This document shows positions 37,176-46,277 of a stretch of 64,000 bases of DNA, one piece after another (positions within the stretch are counted from its first letter, which is position 1; the number at the start of each line of letters is the position of its first letter). The notes under the pieces were generated by a model. It was not told the origin of the DNA. It saw only the letters and a list, made by a program, of their open reading frames with translations, and did no database searches. Origin of the DNA: RH-AL1 sp965277735 (GTDB lineage: Bacteria; Pseudomonadota; Alphaproteobacteria; Rhizobiales; Beijerinckiaceae). The position numbers and the translations under genes are program-made. The stretch covers positions 1,736,001 to 1,800,000 of the forward strand of contig CBDIDO010000003.1 of the NCBI GenBank assembly GCA_965277735.1. The letters are read 5' to 3'.

Positions 37176-38093
37176 ATGACGACAACGACGCCACCGAGCC
37201 GCGATTTCACTGGATACGGCCGCGACATTCCCCACGCGAAATGGCCGGGTGGCGCGCGGATCGCGGTGATGCTCGTGCTCAATTACGAGGAGGGCGGCGA
37301 GCGCTCGATCCTGCACGGCGACGACGGCTCCGAGGGTTTTCTCTCGGAAATCATCAACGCCGAGACGTGGCTCGGGCAGCGCCACATGAACGTCGAGTCG
37401 CTCTACGAGTACGGCGCGCGCGCCGGCTTCTGGCGGATCTGGCGGCTGCTTGCCGGCCGCAAGCTGCCTGTCACGGTGAACGCCGTGACGACGGCGCTCG
37501 CGACCTCGCCGGAGCAGACCGCGGCGATGGTCGAGGCGGGCTGGGAGATCGCCAGCCATTCCCTGCGCTGGCTCGACTACCGCGACGTGCCCCGCGAGGA
37601 AGAGCGCCGCCACGTCGTCGAATCGGTTCGCCTGCATACGGCTTTGACGGGCTCGCGGCCGCTCGGCTGGTACACGGGTCGCAGCAGCGCGAACACGCTG
37701 GACCTCGTGATGGAGGAGGGCGGCTTCCTCTATTCCTCGGACGCTTATGCCGACGACCTGCCGTATTGGGTGCGCAAGCCGGGGCAGGCGCCACATCTCG
37801 TCGTGCCCTATACGATGGACACGAACGACATGCGCTTCCTGCTGCCGCAGGGGTATCAGACGTCGGACGAGTTCTTCACCTACCTGCGCGACACGTTTGA
37901 CGTGCTCTACGCCGAAGGGGCGGAGCGGCCGAAGATGATGTCGGTGGGGCTGCACTGCCGCATCATCGGGCGCCCGGGGCGCACCGCGGCGCTGATCCGG
38001 TTCCTCGACTATATCGCGACGAAGAGCGACGTGTGGGTCACGCGGAGAATCGATCTCGCCAAGCATTGGTGCGAGACGCATCCGGCGCGTTGA
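37176..38093 (+). CDS. puuE: Allantoinase, polysaccharide-deacetylase type
   Basis: Hydrolyses allantoin to allantoate without the classical binuclear metal of AllB. The 305 residues start MTTTTPPSRDFTGYGRDIPH at 37176, with GARIAVMLVLNYEEGGERS near residue 30, TALATSPEQTAAMVEAGWEI and ASHSLRWLDYRDVPREEER, where the deacetylase-fold metal ligands lie. RPKMMSVGLHCRIIGRPGR near the C-terminus is also conserved. A ribosome binding site AGAAGGA precedes the start. The gene is divergent from alc. Confidence 0.96.
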   Translation: MTTTTPPSRDFTGYGRDIPHAKWPGGARIAVMLVLNYEEGGERSILHGDDGSEGFLSEIINAETWLGQRHMNVESLYEYGARAGFWRIWRLLAGRKLPVTVNAVTTALATSPEQTAAMVEAGWEIASHSLRWLDYRDVPREEERRHVVESVRLHTALTGSRPLGWYTGRSSANTLDLVMEEGGFLYSSDAYADDLPYWVRKPGQAPHLVVPYTMDTNDMRFLLPQGYQTSDEFFTYLRDTFDVLYAEGAERPKMMSVGLHCRIIGRPGRTAALIRFLDYIATKSDVWVTRRIDLAKHWCETHPAR

Positions 38094-38110
38094 TCATCGA
38101 CGTTGATTTT

Positions 38111-38138
38111 GGGTCGGACGGCCTGCGCGGTCCGACCC
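38111..38138. terminator. Stem-loop terminator between puuE and the small secreted protein gene
   Basis: Perfect 9-base arms GGGTCGGAC (38111-38119) and GTCCGACCC (38130-38138) enclose a 10-base loop and are followed by TTTG. It lies 18 bases after the puuE stop and 6 bases before the end of the convergent small gene, so it probably serves both. Confidence 0.8.
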
Positions 38139-38144
38139 TTTGCA

Positions 38145-38354
38145 TCAATACGGATGCTTATGCGGCTGGTAACCCTGGCGGAGATAGTGGCGCTGCTGCA
38201 GCTTGGACAGCGCGTGGAACTGCTTGCCGCGCTGGTCGATCGGCGGCGTCGCAGCGAGCGACGAGCCCTTCGGCAACGAACGCGATTGGGCGAAAGCACC
38301 GGTGGCAGATCCGACGATCATTAAGGCGGACAAGAGAATAAGGTTTACGCGCAT
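38145..38354 (-). CDS. Small secreted protein of unknown function, family member 1
   Basis: A 69-residue protein starting MRVNLILLSALMIVGSATGA, a clear signal peptide with likely cleavage after AFA. The mature start QSRSLPKGSSLAATPPIDQ closely matches the protein at 43750 (QNRTLPAGSERAAQPPIDW). No known domain is recognised. The C-terminal half is polar and His/Lys-rich (YQPHKHPY). I used the inner ATG at 38354 because the longer frame lacks a signal. It is divergent from the 8-oxoguanine deaminase gene. Confidence 0.7.
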   Translation of the reverse strand: MRVNLILLSALMIVGSATGAFAQSRSLPKGSSLAATPPIDQRGKQFHALSKLQQRHYLRQGYQPHKHPY

Positions 38355-38489
38355 CGGGGGCTCCCAGCCGACAGCAAAGCTTGCGTCACTGTCACAACAG
38401 GAATCAGTATCCAAAGGTTCATGCCGCCGCCAGCGAGAATAGCGGAACATGATTAGTGCCTATATTTTAATCTGACAGAGGACGGCGCC

Positions 38490-39833
38490 TTGTCGACCAA
38501 CTCGCGACTGTGGATCCGCGACCCGCTGGCGATCTTCGCAGAAGATGCCGCTGGAGGCGTGGTTATCGAGGGCGACAAGCTCGTCGAGCTCGTCGCGGGC
38601 GGCCGCATGCCGATGGCGCCCTGCGACGCGAGCTTCGACGCGCGGCGCCACGTCGTGCTGCCGGGCCTCGTCAACGCCCACCATCATTTCTATCAGACGC
38701 TGACCCGTGCGCATCCGGCTGCGCTCGGCCAGGAACTGTTCGGCTGGTTGCAGGCGCTCTATCCCATCTGGGCGCGGCTGACGCCGGACAGCTTTCGCGT
38801 CGCGGTCCGCCTCGCGCTCGCCGAGCTGCTGCTGTCCGGCTGCACGACCGCGGCGGACCACCACTACCTCTTCCCGGCCGGTCTCGAGCAGGCGATCGAC
38901 ATCGAGGTCGAGGAAGCGCTGGCGCTTGGCATCCGCATGACGGTGACGCGCGGTTCGATGAACCGCTCGCGCAAGGACGGCGGCTTGCCGCCGGATAGCG
39001 TGGTGCAGGATGCCGCGACGATCCTCGCCGACAGCGAGCGCGTGCTCGCGCGTTACCATGATCCCGCGCCCGGCAGCCGCATCCAGATCGGATTGGGTCC
39101 GTGCTCGCCGTTCTCGATCACGCCGGAGCTGATGAAGGACACGGCGTCGCTCGCCGCGCGCTTCGAGGCGCCGCTGCACACACATCTCGGCGAGACGCAT
39201 GACGAGGATGCGTTCTGCCAGTCGATGTACCAGTGCCGCCCGGTCGACCTGCTCGAGGAGACGGGCTGGCTGCACGGCCGCACCTGGCTCGCGCACGGCA
39301 TCCATTTCGATGCGGGCGAGATTGGCCGGCTCGGGCGCCACGGCGTCGGCGTCTGCCATTGCGCGACCTCGAACATGCTGCTCGCCTCCGGCATCTGCGC
39401 CACGCGCGATCTCGAGGCTTCGGGCTGTGCGGTCGGGCTCGGCGTTGACGGTTCGGCCTCGAACGATGCCTCCAACATGATGGAGGCGCTTCGCCACACG
39501 CTGATGCTCGGCCGGTTGAAGTACGGCGCCGCGGCGCTGTCGCACAATGACGTGCTGCGCTGGGGCACGCAGGGCTCGGCGCGCTGCCTCGGGCGCGATG
39601 ACATCGGCGTCATCGCGCCGGGCTACCAGGCCGATCTCGCGCTGTTCACGCTCGACGAGCCGCGATTCTCCGGGCAGCACGATCCGCTGGCGGCGCTTGT
39701 GATCTGCGGCGCGACGCGTGCCGATCGCGTGATGGTTGGCGGGGACTGGCGCGTCGTCGACGGCGCGATCGTCGGGCTCGATCTGCGCGGGCTGATGGAA
39801 GCGCACGGGAAGGCGGCGGCGGCGTTCGCGTAA
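38490..39833 (+). CDS. 8-oxoguanine deaminase
   Basis: Zinc/iron amidohydrolase of the SsnA/8-oxoguanine deaminase group, converting 8-oxoguanine to urate, so damaged guanine enters the urate route directly. The 447 residues carry NAHHHFYQTLTR near residue 65, HTHLGETHDED, LAHGIHFDAGE and GLGVDGSASNDASNM, the metal and catalytic residues. The start is TTG at 38490 preceded by AGAGGA at proper spacing. A hydroxyatrazine or related triazine hydrolase is the nearest alternative, but context favours purine. Confidence 0.88.
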   Translation: MSTNSRLWIRDPLAIFAEDAAGGVVIEGDKLVELVAGGRMPMAPCDASFDARRHVVLPGLVNAHHHFYQTLTRAHPAALGQELFGWLQALYPIWARLTPDSFRVAVRLALAELLLSGCTTAADHHYLFPAGLEQAIDIEVEEALALGIRMTVTRGSMNRSRKDGGLPPDSVVQDAATILADSERVLARYHDPAPGSRIQIGLGPCSPFSITPELMKDTASLAARFEAPLHTHLGETHDEDAFCQSMYQCRPVDLLEETGWLHGRTWLAHGIHFDAGEIGRLGRHGVGVCHCATSNMLLASGICATRDLEASGCAVGLGVDGSASNDASNMMEALRHTLMLGRLKYGAAALSHNDVLRWGTQGSARCLGRDDIGVIAPGYQADLALFTLDEPRFSGQHDPLAALVICGATRADRVMVGGDWRVVDGAIVGLDLRGLMEAHGKAAAAFA

Positions 39834-39843
39834 AGGTGCAGAG

Positions 39844-39877
39844 CTTCTCCTTCTCCCGCTTGCGGGAGAAGGAGAAG
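39844..39877. repeat. Perfect 16-base palindrome between convergent genes
   Basis: CTTCTCCTTCTCCCGC at 39844-39859 and its exact reverse complement at 39862-39877 with a 2-base loop. The element lies between the convergent deaminase genes and shares its core with 18199-18221. It is probably a dispersed REP-like sequence used as a transcription barrier. Confidence 0.8.
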
Positions 39878-39885
39878 CCGCCTGC

Positions 39886-40371
<486 letters not shown>

Positions 40372-40381
40372 TCTTGTCGCC

Positions 40382-41455
40382 TCACGCGGGCAGCTTGCCC
40401 TCGACGCCCTGCACGAGCCAGTTCATCGAGGCGATCTGCCCGTCGTCGAGCGACGACTTGGTGCCGCCGGACTGATCCTTGATCGAGCCGCCGAACGGCA
40501 GGAGCTTGCCGCTCCTGATGTCCGCCTCGGTCTTCTTGGCGAGCGCGACCACGTCGTCCGGCATGTTGGTGTACGGCGCCATGACCAGCATGTCGGAGGC
40601 AAGGCCGCCCCACACGTCGTCGGCCTTCCATGAGCCGTCGAGCAGCGCCTGCACGCGCTTCTCGTAATAGGGGCCCCAATTGTTGACCGGCGCCGTCAGC
40701 TGCGCGCTCGGCGCGAACTTGATCATGTCGGTCGCCTCGCCGAAGGCTTTCAGGCCGCGCTGCTGGCAGACCTGGAGCGGGGCGGGCGAATCCGTGTGCT
40801 GGGTGATGAGATCGCAGCCCTGGTCGAGCAGCGCCTTGGCGGCATCGCCCTCCTTGCCCGGGTCGTACCAGCTGTTGATGAAGACGAACTTCATCTTGGC
40901 GCTCGGGTTGACGCTCTGCATGCCTAGCATGGTCGCGTTCATGCCCATCACGACCTCGGGGATCGGCACCGAGCCGATGTAGCCGATCATGCCGGACTTC
41001 GACATCTTGCCGGCGATCACGCCCTGGATGAAGCGGCCCTCGTAGAAGCGGATGTTGTAGACGCCGAGGTTGGCGGCATGCTTGTAGCCGGCGCAATGCT
41101 CGAAGAACGTCTTCGGCATCACCTTGGCGACCTTCACCGTCGGGTTCATGTAGCCGAACGAGGTGGTGAAGATGAGGTTGAAGCCCTTGTGCGCGAGGGC
41201 GGAGATCACACGCTCCGAGTCGGCGCCTTCCGGCACGTTCTCGACATAGGTCGTCTCGATCTTGTCGCCAAATTTCTCGACCACCGCCTTGCGGCCGAGC
41301 TCGTGCTGGTAGGTCCAGCCGAAGTCGCCGATCGGGCCGAGATAGACCCAGGCGGCCTTCGCGGCGGCGGCTTCCGCCGGGCCGATGAGGCCGGGGACGG
41401 CCCCGGCGAGAGCCCCGGAGCCGAGAGCTTGAGTGAACGACCTACGCGTGATCAT
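40382..41455 (-). CDS. BMP-family ABC transporter substrate-binding protein
   Basis: Periplasmic purine/nucleoside-binding component for the importer encoded at 23.5-27.2 kb. The 357 residues start MITRRSFTQALGSGALAGAV, with a twin-arginine-like RRSFTQ signal, so it may be exported folded. The BMP signature is seen in VYLGPIGDFGWTYQHELGRK and SALAHKGFNLIFTTSFGYMN. FVFINSWYDPGKEGDAAKAL is also typical. The likely start is the ATG at 41455. The next gene upstream, in the same direction, is the Tsx-like protein. Confidence 0.92.
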   Translation of the reverse strand: MITRRSFTQALGSGALAGAVPGLIGPAEAAAAKAAWVYLGPIGDFGWTYQHELGRKAVVEKFGDKIETTYVENVPEGADSERVISALAHKGFNLIFTTSFGYMNPTVKVAKVMPKTFFEHCAGYKHAANLGVYNIRFYEGRFIQGVIAGKMSKSGMIGYIGSVPIPEVVMGMNATMLGMQSVNPSAKMKFVFINSWYDPGKEGDAAKALLDQGCDLITQHTDSPAPLQVCQQRGLKAFGEATDMIKFAPSAQLTAPVNNWGPYYEKRVQALLDGSWKADDVWGGLASDMLVMAPYTNMPDDVVALAKKTEADIRSGKLLPFGGSIKDQSGGTKSSLDDGQIASMNWLVQGVEGKLPA

Positions 41456-41545
41456 GACGCTATCCTCCGAGCGAGCCTGAACGAGCCGAGGCAAGGTCGA
41501 TGCCGGTTGCCTCCGGCGACGTCGTGAGCCGGCCCGATGTGCTGG

Positions 41546-42514
41546 CTAGTTCAGGTGGTAGTCGAAGCCGGCGAAGGCCTGGTTCTCGTAGGAGCCGGGC
41601 GTGAATCCGGTCGAGCCATAGACCGCGTTGGAGCCGAACTTGTTCATCCAGAATTTGTAGCCGACGAAGCCGTCGACGATCTTCGGATGACCGAAATACG
41701 AGCCGACGTCGAGCGTCAGGCGGTTCGACGTCAGCACCTCGGTCCGTGTCGGGACGTTGAAGCCGTCGACGCCCTTGGGGAAGTTGCAGATGGTGAAGCC
41801 GTTGAAGGTCAGCGGCAGGCCCGTCCATTTGTTGAGCGGCTGCAGGTAGACCGCCTCGAGCTGGACCGTCGGCTGGAAGCTGACGCGGCCGCTCGCGGCG
41901 TTGTAGTCGGGGTTGTCGCCAAGCCCGAACTGCTGCGCGAGGCCGTTGTGGTTGTACTCCTTGTAGAGCATGGCCGACAGTGTGAGCACGCCGGGCACGT
42001 CGAAGGAGAGCTGCGGGCCGACGACGAAGTCGGTCTGCTGAGGCGCGAAGGTCGTGTTCTGCGACTCGAGATCGCCGCCGTATTCGAGCGAGAGATCCTT
42101 GATGAAGCCGTAGCTGAACATGTGCGAGTGCGTCACCGCGTTGCCGCTGAAGGTCGCGCGATAGGTGGCGAACACCTCCGTCGAGCCTTCGCCTTGGTAT
42201 GAATTCAACGCCGGCGCTGCCGGATCCGCACCGGTCGACTTCAGCACGTCGACGCTGATGAAGTTGGTGCCGTACTGGTAGGCATCGACGTGTGTAATGT
42301 TGGCGATCTGCTTCGGGAAGAAGTGCGGAAAGCCGACGTCCGTGCCCTGCGGCTCGAATCGATATTCGAGCACGGTGCTCGAGAAGAGGAAGAACGGCGG
42401 TGGCGCCGTGGCCAGCGGAGCCGCCGCACCCGGCATATCGGCCGCAGCGGCCGAATGCATCGCAGCGAACCCGCAGATCAGTCCGGCCGCGCTGGCCACC
42501 AGTACTCGTCTCAT
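41546..42514 (-). CDS. Putative outer-membrane channel (Tsx-like) or secreted beta-barrel protein
   Basis: A 322-residue exported protein. The signal peptide starts MRRVLVASAAGLICGFAAMH with cleavage near AAAAD. The mature chain has alternating strands typical of a beta-barrel, including STVLEYRFEPQGTDVGFPHF, QYGTNFISVDVLKSTG and a C-terminal FAGFDYHLN with a terminal aromatic/strand end. Nucleoside-channel Tsx is the best match I can suggest, and its place beside the BMP binding protein supports uptake of nucleosides. The similarity is weak by eye; another outer-membrane protein is possible. Its AT-rich upstream region, 42515-42749, holds a promoter and no gene. Confidence 0.55.
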   Translation of the reverse strand: MRRVLVASAAGLICGFAAMHSAAAADMPGAAAPLATAPPPFFLFSSTVLEYRFEPQGTDVGFPHFFPKQIANITHVDAYQYGTNFISVDVLKSTGADPAAPALNSYQGEGSTEVFATYRATFSGNAVTHSHMFSYGFIKDLSLEYGGDLESQNTTFAPQQTDFVVGPQLSFDVPGVLTLSAMLYKEYNHNGLAQQFGLGDNPDYNAASGRVSFQPTVQLEAVYLQPLNKWTGLPLTFNGFTICNFPKGVDGFNVPTRTEVLTSNRLTLDVGSYFGHPKIVDGFVGYKFWMNKFGSNAVYGSTGFTPGSYENQAFAGFDYHLN

Positions 42515-42749
42515 TGAAACCCCCGCTTCGAGACCCCTCACGAACCTCTAGGCAATGGAGTTGCAAACAGCTAAGCGCAAAGAATATGCGGACAAAGATC
42601 ATTTATAAGGCAGGAACGATTGGCTTGCTCAAATCTCCCTCGAAAATTGCCAGATGATCGATGCTTAGTTTTACAGCAACTCATTTGGGTGGATCGCAAA
42701 CTCCAAGTCGGTGTGACACATCTGCGACAGGCGTTGCTTATGCGGCCTT

Positions 42750-43643
42750 CTAACGCAGATGTGCGCGGATGAAGTCGAGTAACAGCCGGACGCGGGGCGC
42801 CAGATGCTGGCGTCCGATATAGACGGCATTGAGCGTGATCTCGGCCTGCCGATGGTTGGACAGCAGACGGACGAGGCGGCCGGCCTCGAGATCCGCGGCC
42901 ACGTCCCAATAGGCCTTCAGCGCGATGCCCCGGCCGGCCAGCGCCCAATCGTGGACGACCTCGGCGCTCGTCGAGGACAGCCGGCCGGTGACATGCAGGT
43001 CGTGCGGCGCGCCGTCGATGAGGAAGGTCCAGCTGTCGATCACGCGGCGCCCGCGCACGAGGCGGATGCAATCGTGCTCCAGGATCTCGCGCGGCTCCTG
43101 CGGCGTGCCGTGCGCCGCGAGATAGGCCGGCGACGCGCAGACCACGAGGTCGCTCGACAGGATCTTGCTGGTGATCAGCCCTTGCTCGGAGGGCGTGCCG
43201 ATGTGGAAGACCACGTCGAGCGCATCGCCGACCACCTCGAGGATCGCGTCCGAGAGCATGAGATGCACCCCGACCTTGGGATAGAGAGCGACGAAGTCGG
43301 CGACGAGCGGGGCGATGCGGCGGCGGCCGATCTCCAGGGGCACGCCGATCCGCAGCAGCCCGCGCGGCACCACGCCGCCGGCGGCAGCCTCCGCCTCGGC
43401 CTCGTCGATCTCTTCCACGATCCGCAGGCAGCGCTCGTGGAACAGGCTGCCTTCGGCCGTGAGATCGAAGGAGCGCGTGGTGCGCGAGACGAGACGGACG
43501 CCGAGCCGCGCCTCCAGCGCTGCCAGCCGCCGGCTCATCGCCGCCGGCGAGGCGTCGAGCGCCCTGGCGACGGCCGACAGGCCGCCGGCCGCGACCAGCC
43601 GGACGAAAAAGTGCAGATCGCCGATCTCGTCGGCCATGGTCAT
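42750..43643 (-). CDS. LysR-family transcriptional regulator
   Basis: A 297-residue LysR protein. The N-terminal helix-turn-helix is in FFVRLVAAGGLSAVARALDA and SPAAMSRRLAALEARLGVRL at residues 10-50. The ligand domain follows, with LRIGVPLEIGRRRIAPLVADF near residue 95. It lies between the Tsx-like gene downstream on the same strand and the small secreted protein gene divergently. Either the tsx-like/BMP unit or the divergent gene could be its target. No clear T-N11-A palindrome is seen in the 106-base divergent gap. Confidence 0.92.
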   Translation of the reverse strand: MTMADEIGDLHFFVRLVAAGGLSAVARALDASPAAMSRRLAALEARLGVRLVSRTTRSFDLTAEGSLFHERCLRIVEEIDEAEAEAAAGGVVPRGLLRIGVPLEIGRRRIAPLVADFVALYPKVGVHLMLSDAILEVVGDALDVVFHIGTPSEQGLITSKILSSDLVVCASPAYLAAHGTPQEPREILEHDCIRLVRGRRVIDSWTFLIDGAPHDLHVTGRLSSTSAEVVHDWALAGRGIALKAYWDVAADLEAGRLVRLLSNHRQAEITLNAVYIGRQHLAPRVRLLLDFIRAHLR

Positions 43644-43749
43644 TTTTCCGGTCGGCGCAAAGATGTTTTGCTCCCGACGGCGATAACACCTTCGCAGCCG
43701 GAGACATACCTAGCCATTCACGCACTCAGCGCACAGATGGAATGAACCC

Positions 43750-43980
43750 ATGCGTTACCAGCTCATCGCCGCCGCCCTCGTGGTCGGCCTTGTCAGCCCC
43801 GCCTTCGCCCAGAACCGCACGCTTCCCGCCGGTTCCGAGCGGGCCGCTCAGCCGCCGATCGACTGGTCGACCGAAACCGCCCGCACCCTGGGCACGACGC
43901 GCGTCTACGACGGCCGCTCGGTCGTCGTCGCCCCGTTCGCCGTCGCCCCGCGCGGGGATCGCTCGGGTGATCTCGACTAA
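43750..43980 (+). CDS. Small secreted protein of unknown function, family member 2
   Basis: A 76-residue protein: signal peptide MRYQLIAAALVVGLVSPAFA, then QNRTLPAGSERAAQPPIDW and a C-terminal part TRVYDGRSVVVAPFAVAP. Its mature N-terminus matches the protein at 38145-38354 (R-S/T-L-P-x-G-S, then A..PPID). The two are paralogs 5 kb apart on opposite strands. It is divergent from the LysR gene. No known domain. Confidence 0.72.
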   Translation: MRYQLIAAALVVGLVSPAFAQNRTLPAGSERAAQPPIDWSTETARTLGTTRVYDGRSVVVAPFAVAPRGDRSGDLD

Positions 43981-44056
43981 TCGCGACCCCGGCCTGCCAC
44001 GAATGCGGCCGGGATTGTGCTAGCGTTTGCCCAAAGTCACCGGCTCGAGGGGACCG

Positions 44057-44461
44057 ATGGGTGAACGGATAGGATCAACCGCAACGAGCGCCGCGATGGC
44101 GCTTGTTGTGGGTTTTTGCGCGATCGGGCTGTCGGTCGATCGCGCGGCGGGGCAGGCGCGGGGCGTCATCATCCAGATCCCGGACGATGTGGCGCCCGGC
44201 TCCGCGCGGCCGGCACCACAGCCCGCGCCACCGCCTGTTGCGGCACCGGCACCTGCGGTGCCAGGGTATGTGGCGGGTGGCACATCGTGCCGGGGCTCCG
44301 CCTGCGCGTCCGGCAAGAACCTCTGGCATGTGGTCAACACGTCCAACCGGACGTGCCTCGCGCTCTCGAAAGACGACCTCAAGGGCGGCAAGGATGTCCG
44401 CAAGCTTTCGACCCTGCTGCCGTCGCCGCTGTTCGTGGTGGCGGCAGGCGCGTGTCCCTGA
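44057..44461 (+). CDS. Hypothetical secreted protein, Pro/Ala-rich linker
   Basis: A 134-residue protein starting MGERIGSTATSAAMALVVGF, with a hydrophobic segment at residues 11-27 that looks like a signal peptide. A linker rich in Pro and Ala (RPAPQPAPPPVAAPAPAVPG) follows, then a short domain with two cysteines (SCRGSACASGKNLWHVVNTS). I do not recognise it. The ATG at 44057 is favoured over the upstream in-frame ATG at 44027. The gene is convergent with the NCS1 permease, 8 bases apart. Confidence 0.6.
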   Translation: MGERIGSTATSAAMALVVGFCAIGLSVDRAAGQARGVIIQIPDDVAPGSARPAPQPAPPPVAAPAPAVPGYVAGGTSCRGSACASGKNLWHVVNTSNRTCLALSKDDLKGGKDVRKLSTLLPSPLFVVAAGACP

Positions 44462-44469
44462 GCTTCGCC

Positions 44470-45990
44470 TCACTCTGCGGGGGCGGCCGCGGCGCCGACG
44501 AGCTTTTCCTGCCGCCGCATGAGAACAGTGTAGAGGCAGAAGCCGAGCCCCACGCCGATGAACCAGGTGAAATTGGCGAGGGCCGAGAGCCCCGGCGCAA
44601 ACGCGCAGACGATCGGCACCAGGGCAGACGGGATGATCGCCATCACAGCGGCCGGATTGTAGCCGTTGGCGTACCAATAGCGTCCCGTCGGCTTCATCGT
44701 ATAGAGATCGTCGACAACTATGTGCTGCTTCTTGATCAGGAAGAAGTCGGCGATGAGGATCCCGAACAGAGGTCCGATGAAGGCGCCGAGCACGTCGAGC
44801 GTGTAGTGGATCACCTCCGGATTCTTGTACAGGTTCCACGGCGTGATGAAGATCGAGCCGACGGCCGCAATCATGCCGCCCATCCGCCAGCTGATCAGCT
44901 TCGGCGCCACGTTCGAGAAATCGAAGGCGGGCGAGACGAAGTTCGCGACGATGTTGATGCCGATTGTCGCCGTCATGAAGGTGAAGGCGCCGAGCACGAC
45001 CGCGTAGATGTTGTCGAGCCGACTCACGGTCTCGACGGGATCGATGATCATCTGCCCGAACACCGGCAGCGTCGACGACGTGGTGATCACGCAGAGCAGG
45101 GAGAAGCCGAGGAAGTTGACCGGCAGGCCCCAGAAATTGCCGGCTCTGACGGCATCGAACGATTTCCCGTAGCGCGAGAAATCGCCGAAGTTCAGCATCG
45201 GCCCGGAGAAGTACGAGACGACGAGCGCGATCGCGCTGATCATCACCGGGACCGCGTCCCAGCCGTGATATTTCACCTGGCCGAGCGTCAGGCCGATGTT
45301 GGAGATGCCGGCCTTGGCCACGAGGTAGGCCGCGAGCGCGATCATCACGACATAGACCGCGGGTCCCGCCCAGTCGATGAACCGGCGGATCGCCTCCATG
45401 CCGCGCCAGAACACGATCGCCTGCACGACCCACAGGAACATGAAGCTCGCCCATCCCAGCGTCGACAGACCGAGCATGCCGGACTGGCCGGCGTCGGCGT
45501 AGGGCTTGAGGCTGGGCGCGAATTTCATCGCCAGCACCATGAAGGCGACCGAGGCGAGATAGGTTTGGATGCCATACCAAGCCACGGCGATGAGGCCGCG
45601 GATGATCGCCGGGATGTTGGCCCCCTTCACGCCGAAGACGGCGCGGCAGATCACCGGATAGGGCGTGCCCGTGACCTGGCTCGGCTTCGCCACGAGGTTG
45701 CAGAAGACCTGGACGATGAGGATGCCGACCAGGAGGCTGACCAGGACCTGCCAGCTGGCGAGGCCGAGCGAGAACAGGCTGCCCGCGGTGACGTAGCCGC
45801 CGACGCTGTGCACGTCGGACATCCAGAAGGCGAAGATGTTGTAGGTCGTCCAGGTCTGCGCGCGGAGCGGCGCGAGATCCTCGTTGCAGAGCCGATCGTC
45901 ATAGTCCGGCTTGATGATCACAGCGGAATGTGCCGCGGGGATCGCGCCGCCGGGCGCCCCCGGCCGGAGAGAGGTTAAGACTTCGGTCAC
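44470..45990 (-). CDS. NCS1 family permease, allantoin/purine-type (PucI-like)
   Basis: Cation symporter of the NCS1 family. The 506 residues include the conserved motif RLCNEDLAPLRAQTWTTYNI near residue 30, FWMSDVHSVGGYVTAGSLF, and GANIPAIIRGLIAVAWYGIQ near residue 130, with about 12 hydrophobic segments. Allantoin, uracil or hydantoin are likely substrates; allantoin fits the cluster. I chose GTG 45990 (MTEVLTSLRPGAPGGAIPAA); the longer frame needs a TTG at 46062 and adds an atypical N-terminus. Confidence 0.9.
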   Translation of the reverse strand: MTEVLTSLRPGAPGGAIPAAHSAVIIKPDYDDRLCNEDLAPLRAQTWTTYNIFAFWMSDVHSVGGYVTAGSLFSLGLASWQVLVSLLVGILIVQVFCNLVAKPSQVTGTPYPVICRAVFGVKGANIPAIIRGLIAVAWYGIQTYLASVAFMVLAMKFAPSLKPYADAGQSGMLGLSTLGWASFMFLWVVQAIVFWRGMEAIRRFIDWAGPAVYVVMIALAAYLVAKAGISNIGLTLGQVKYHGWDAVPVMISAIALVVSYFSGPMLNFGDFSRYGKSFDAVRAGNFWGLPVNFLGFSLLCVITTSSTLPVFGQMIIDPVETVSRLDNIYAVVLGAFTFMTATIGINIVANFVSPAFDFSNVAPKLISWRMGGMIAAVGSIFITPWNLYKNPEVIHYTLDVLGAFIGPLFGILIADFFLIKKQHIVVDDLYTMKPTGRYWYANGYNPAAVMAIIPSALVPIVCAFAPGLSALANFTWFIGVGLGFCLYTVLMRRQEKLVGAAAAPAE

Positions 45991-46277
45991 GCGTGCCTCG
46001 CTGACGGTGTTATCGGCGAATGCTGTTGGTCGATCGAGGCAATGTATGTGCCGGTCTCGCAAGCCTTCCGGACCGCGGCCTCGGCCGACCTCAGGCGCAA
46101 TGCTGCGCCGGTGCGGCGTCGGTCTGAAACGACCGGAAAGCGGTTTGTCGCCTAACTCTTAGGCAAAACGTGACATGAAAGTCTCACCGGTCCGGAGAGG
46201 CGCCGACTCGGGCCTCCGGTAGGAAACTCATGAACCACTCCGGCGCTTTCTCTGCAGCCAGTACGGGGGTTCGTTCC

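Noticed and set aside
46005..46062. A longer N-terminus for the NCS1 permease starting at TTG 46062
   Set aside because: The added residues are atypical for the family; GTG 45990 gives a normal N-terminus.
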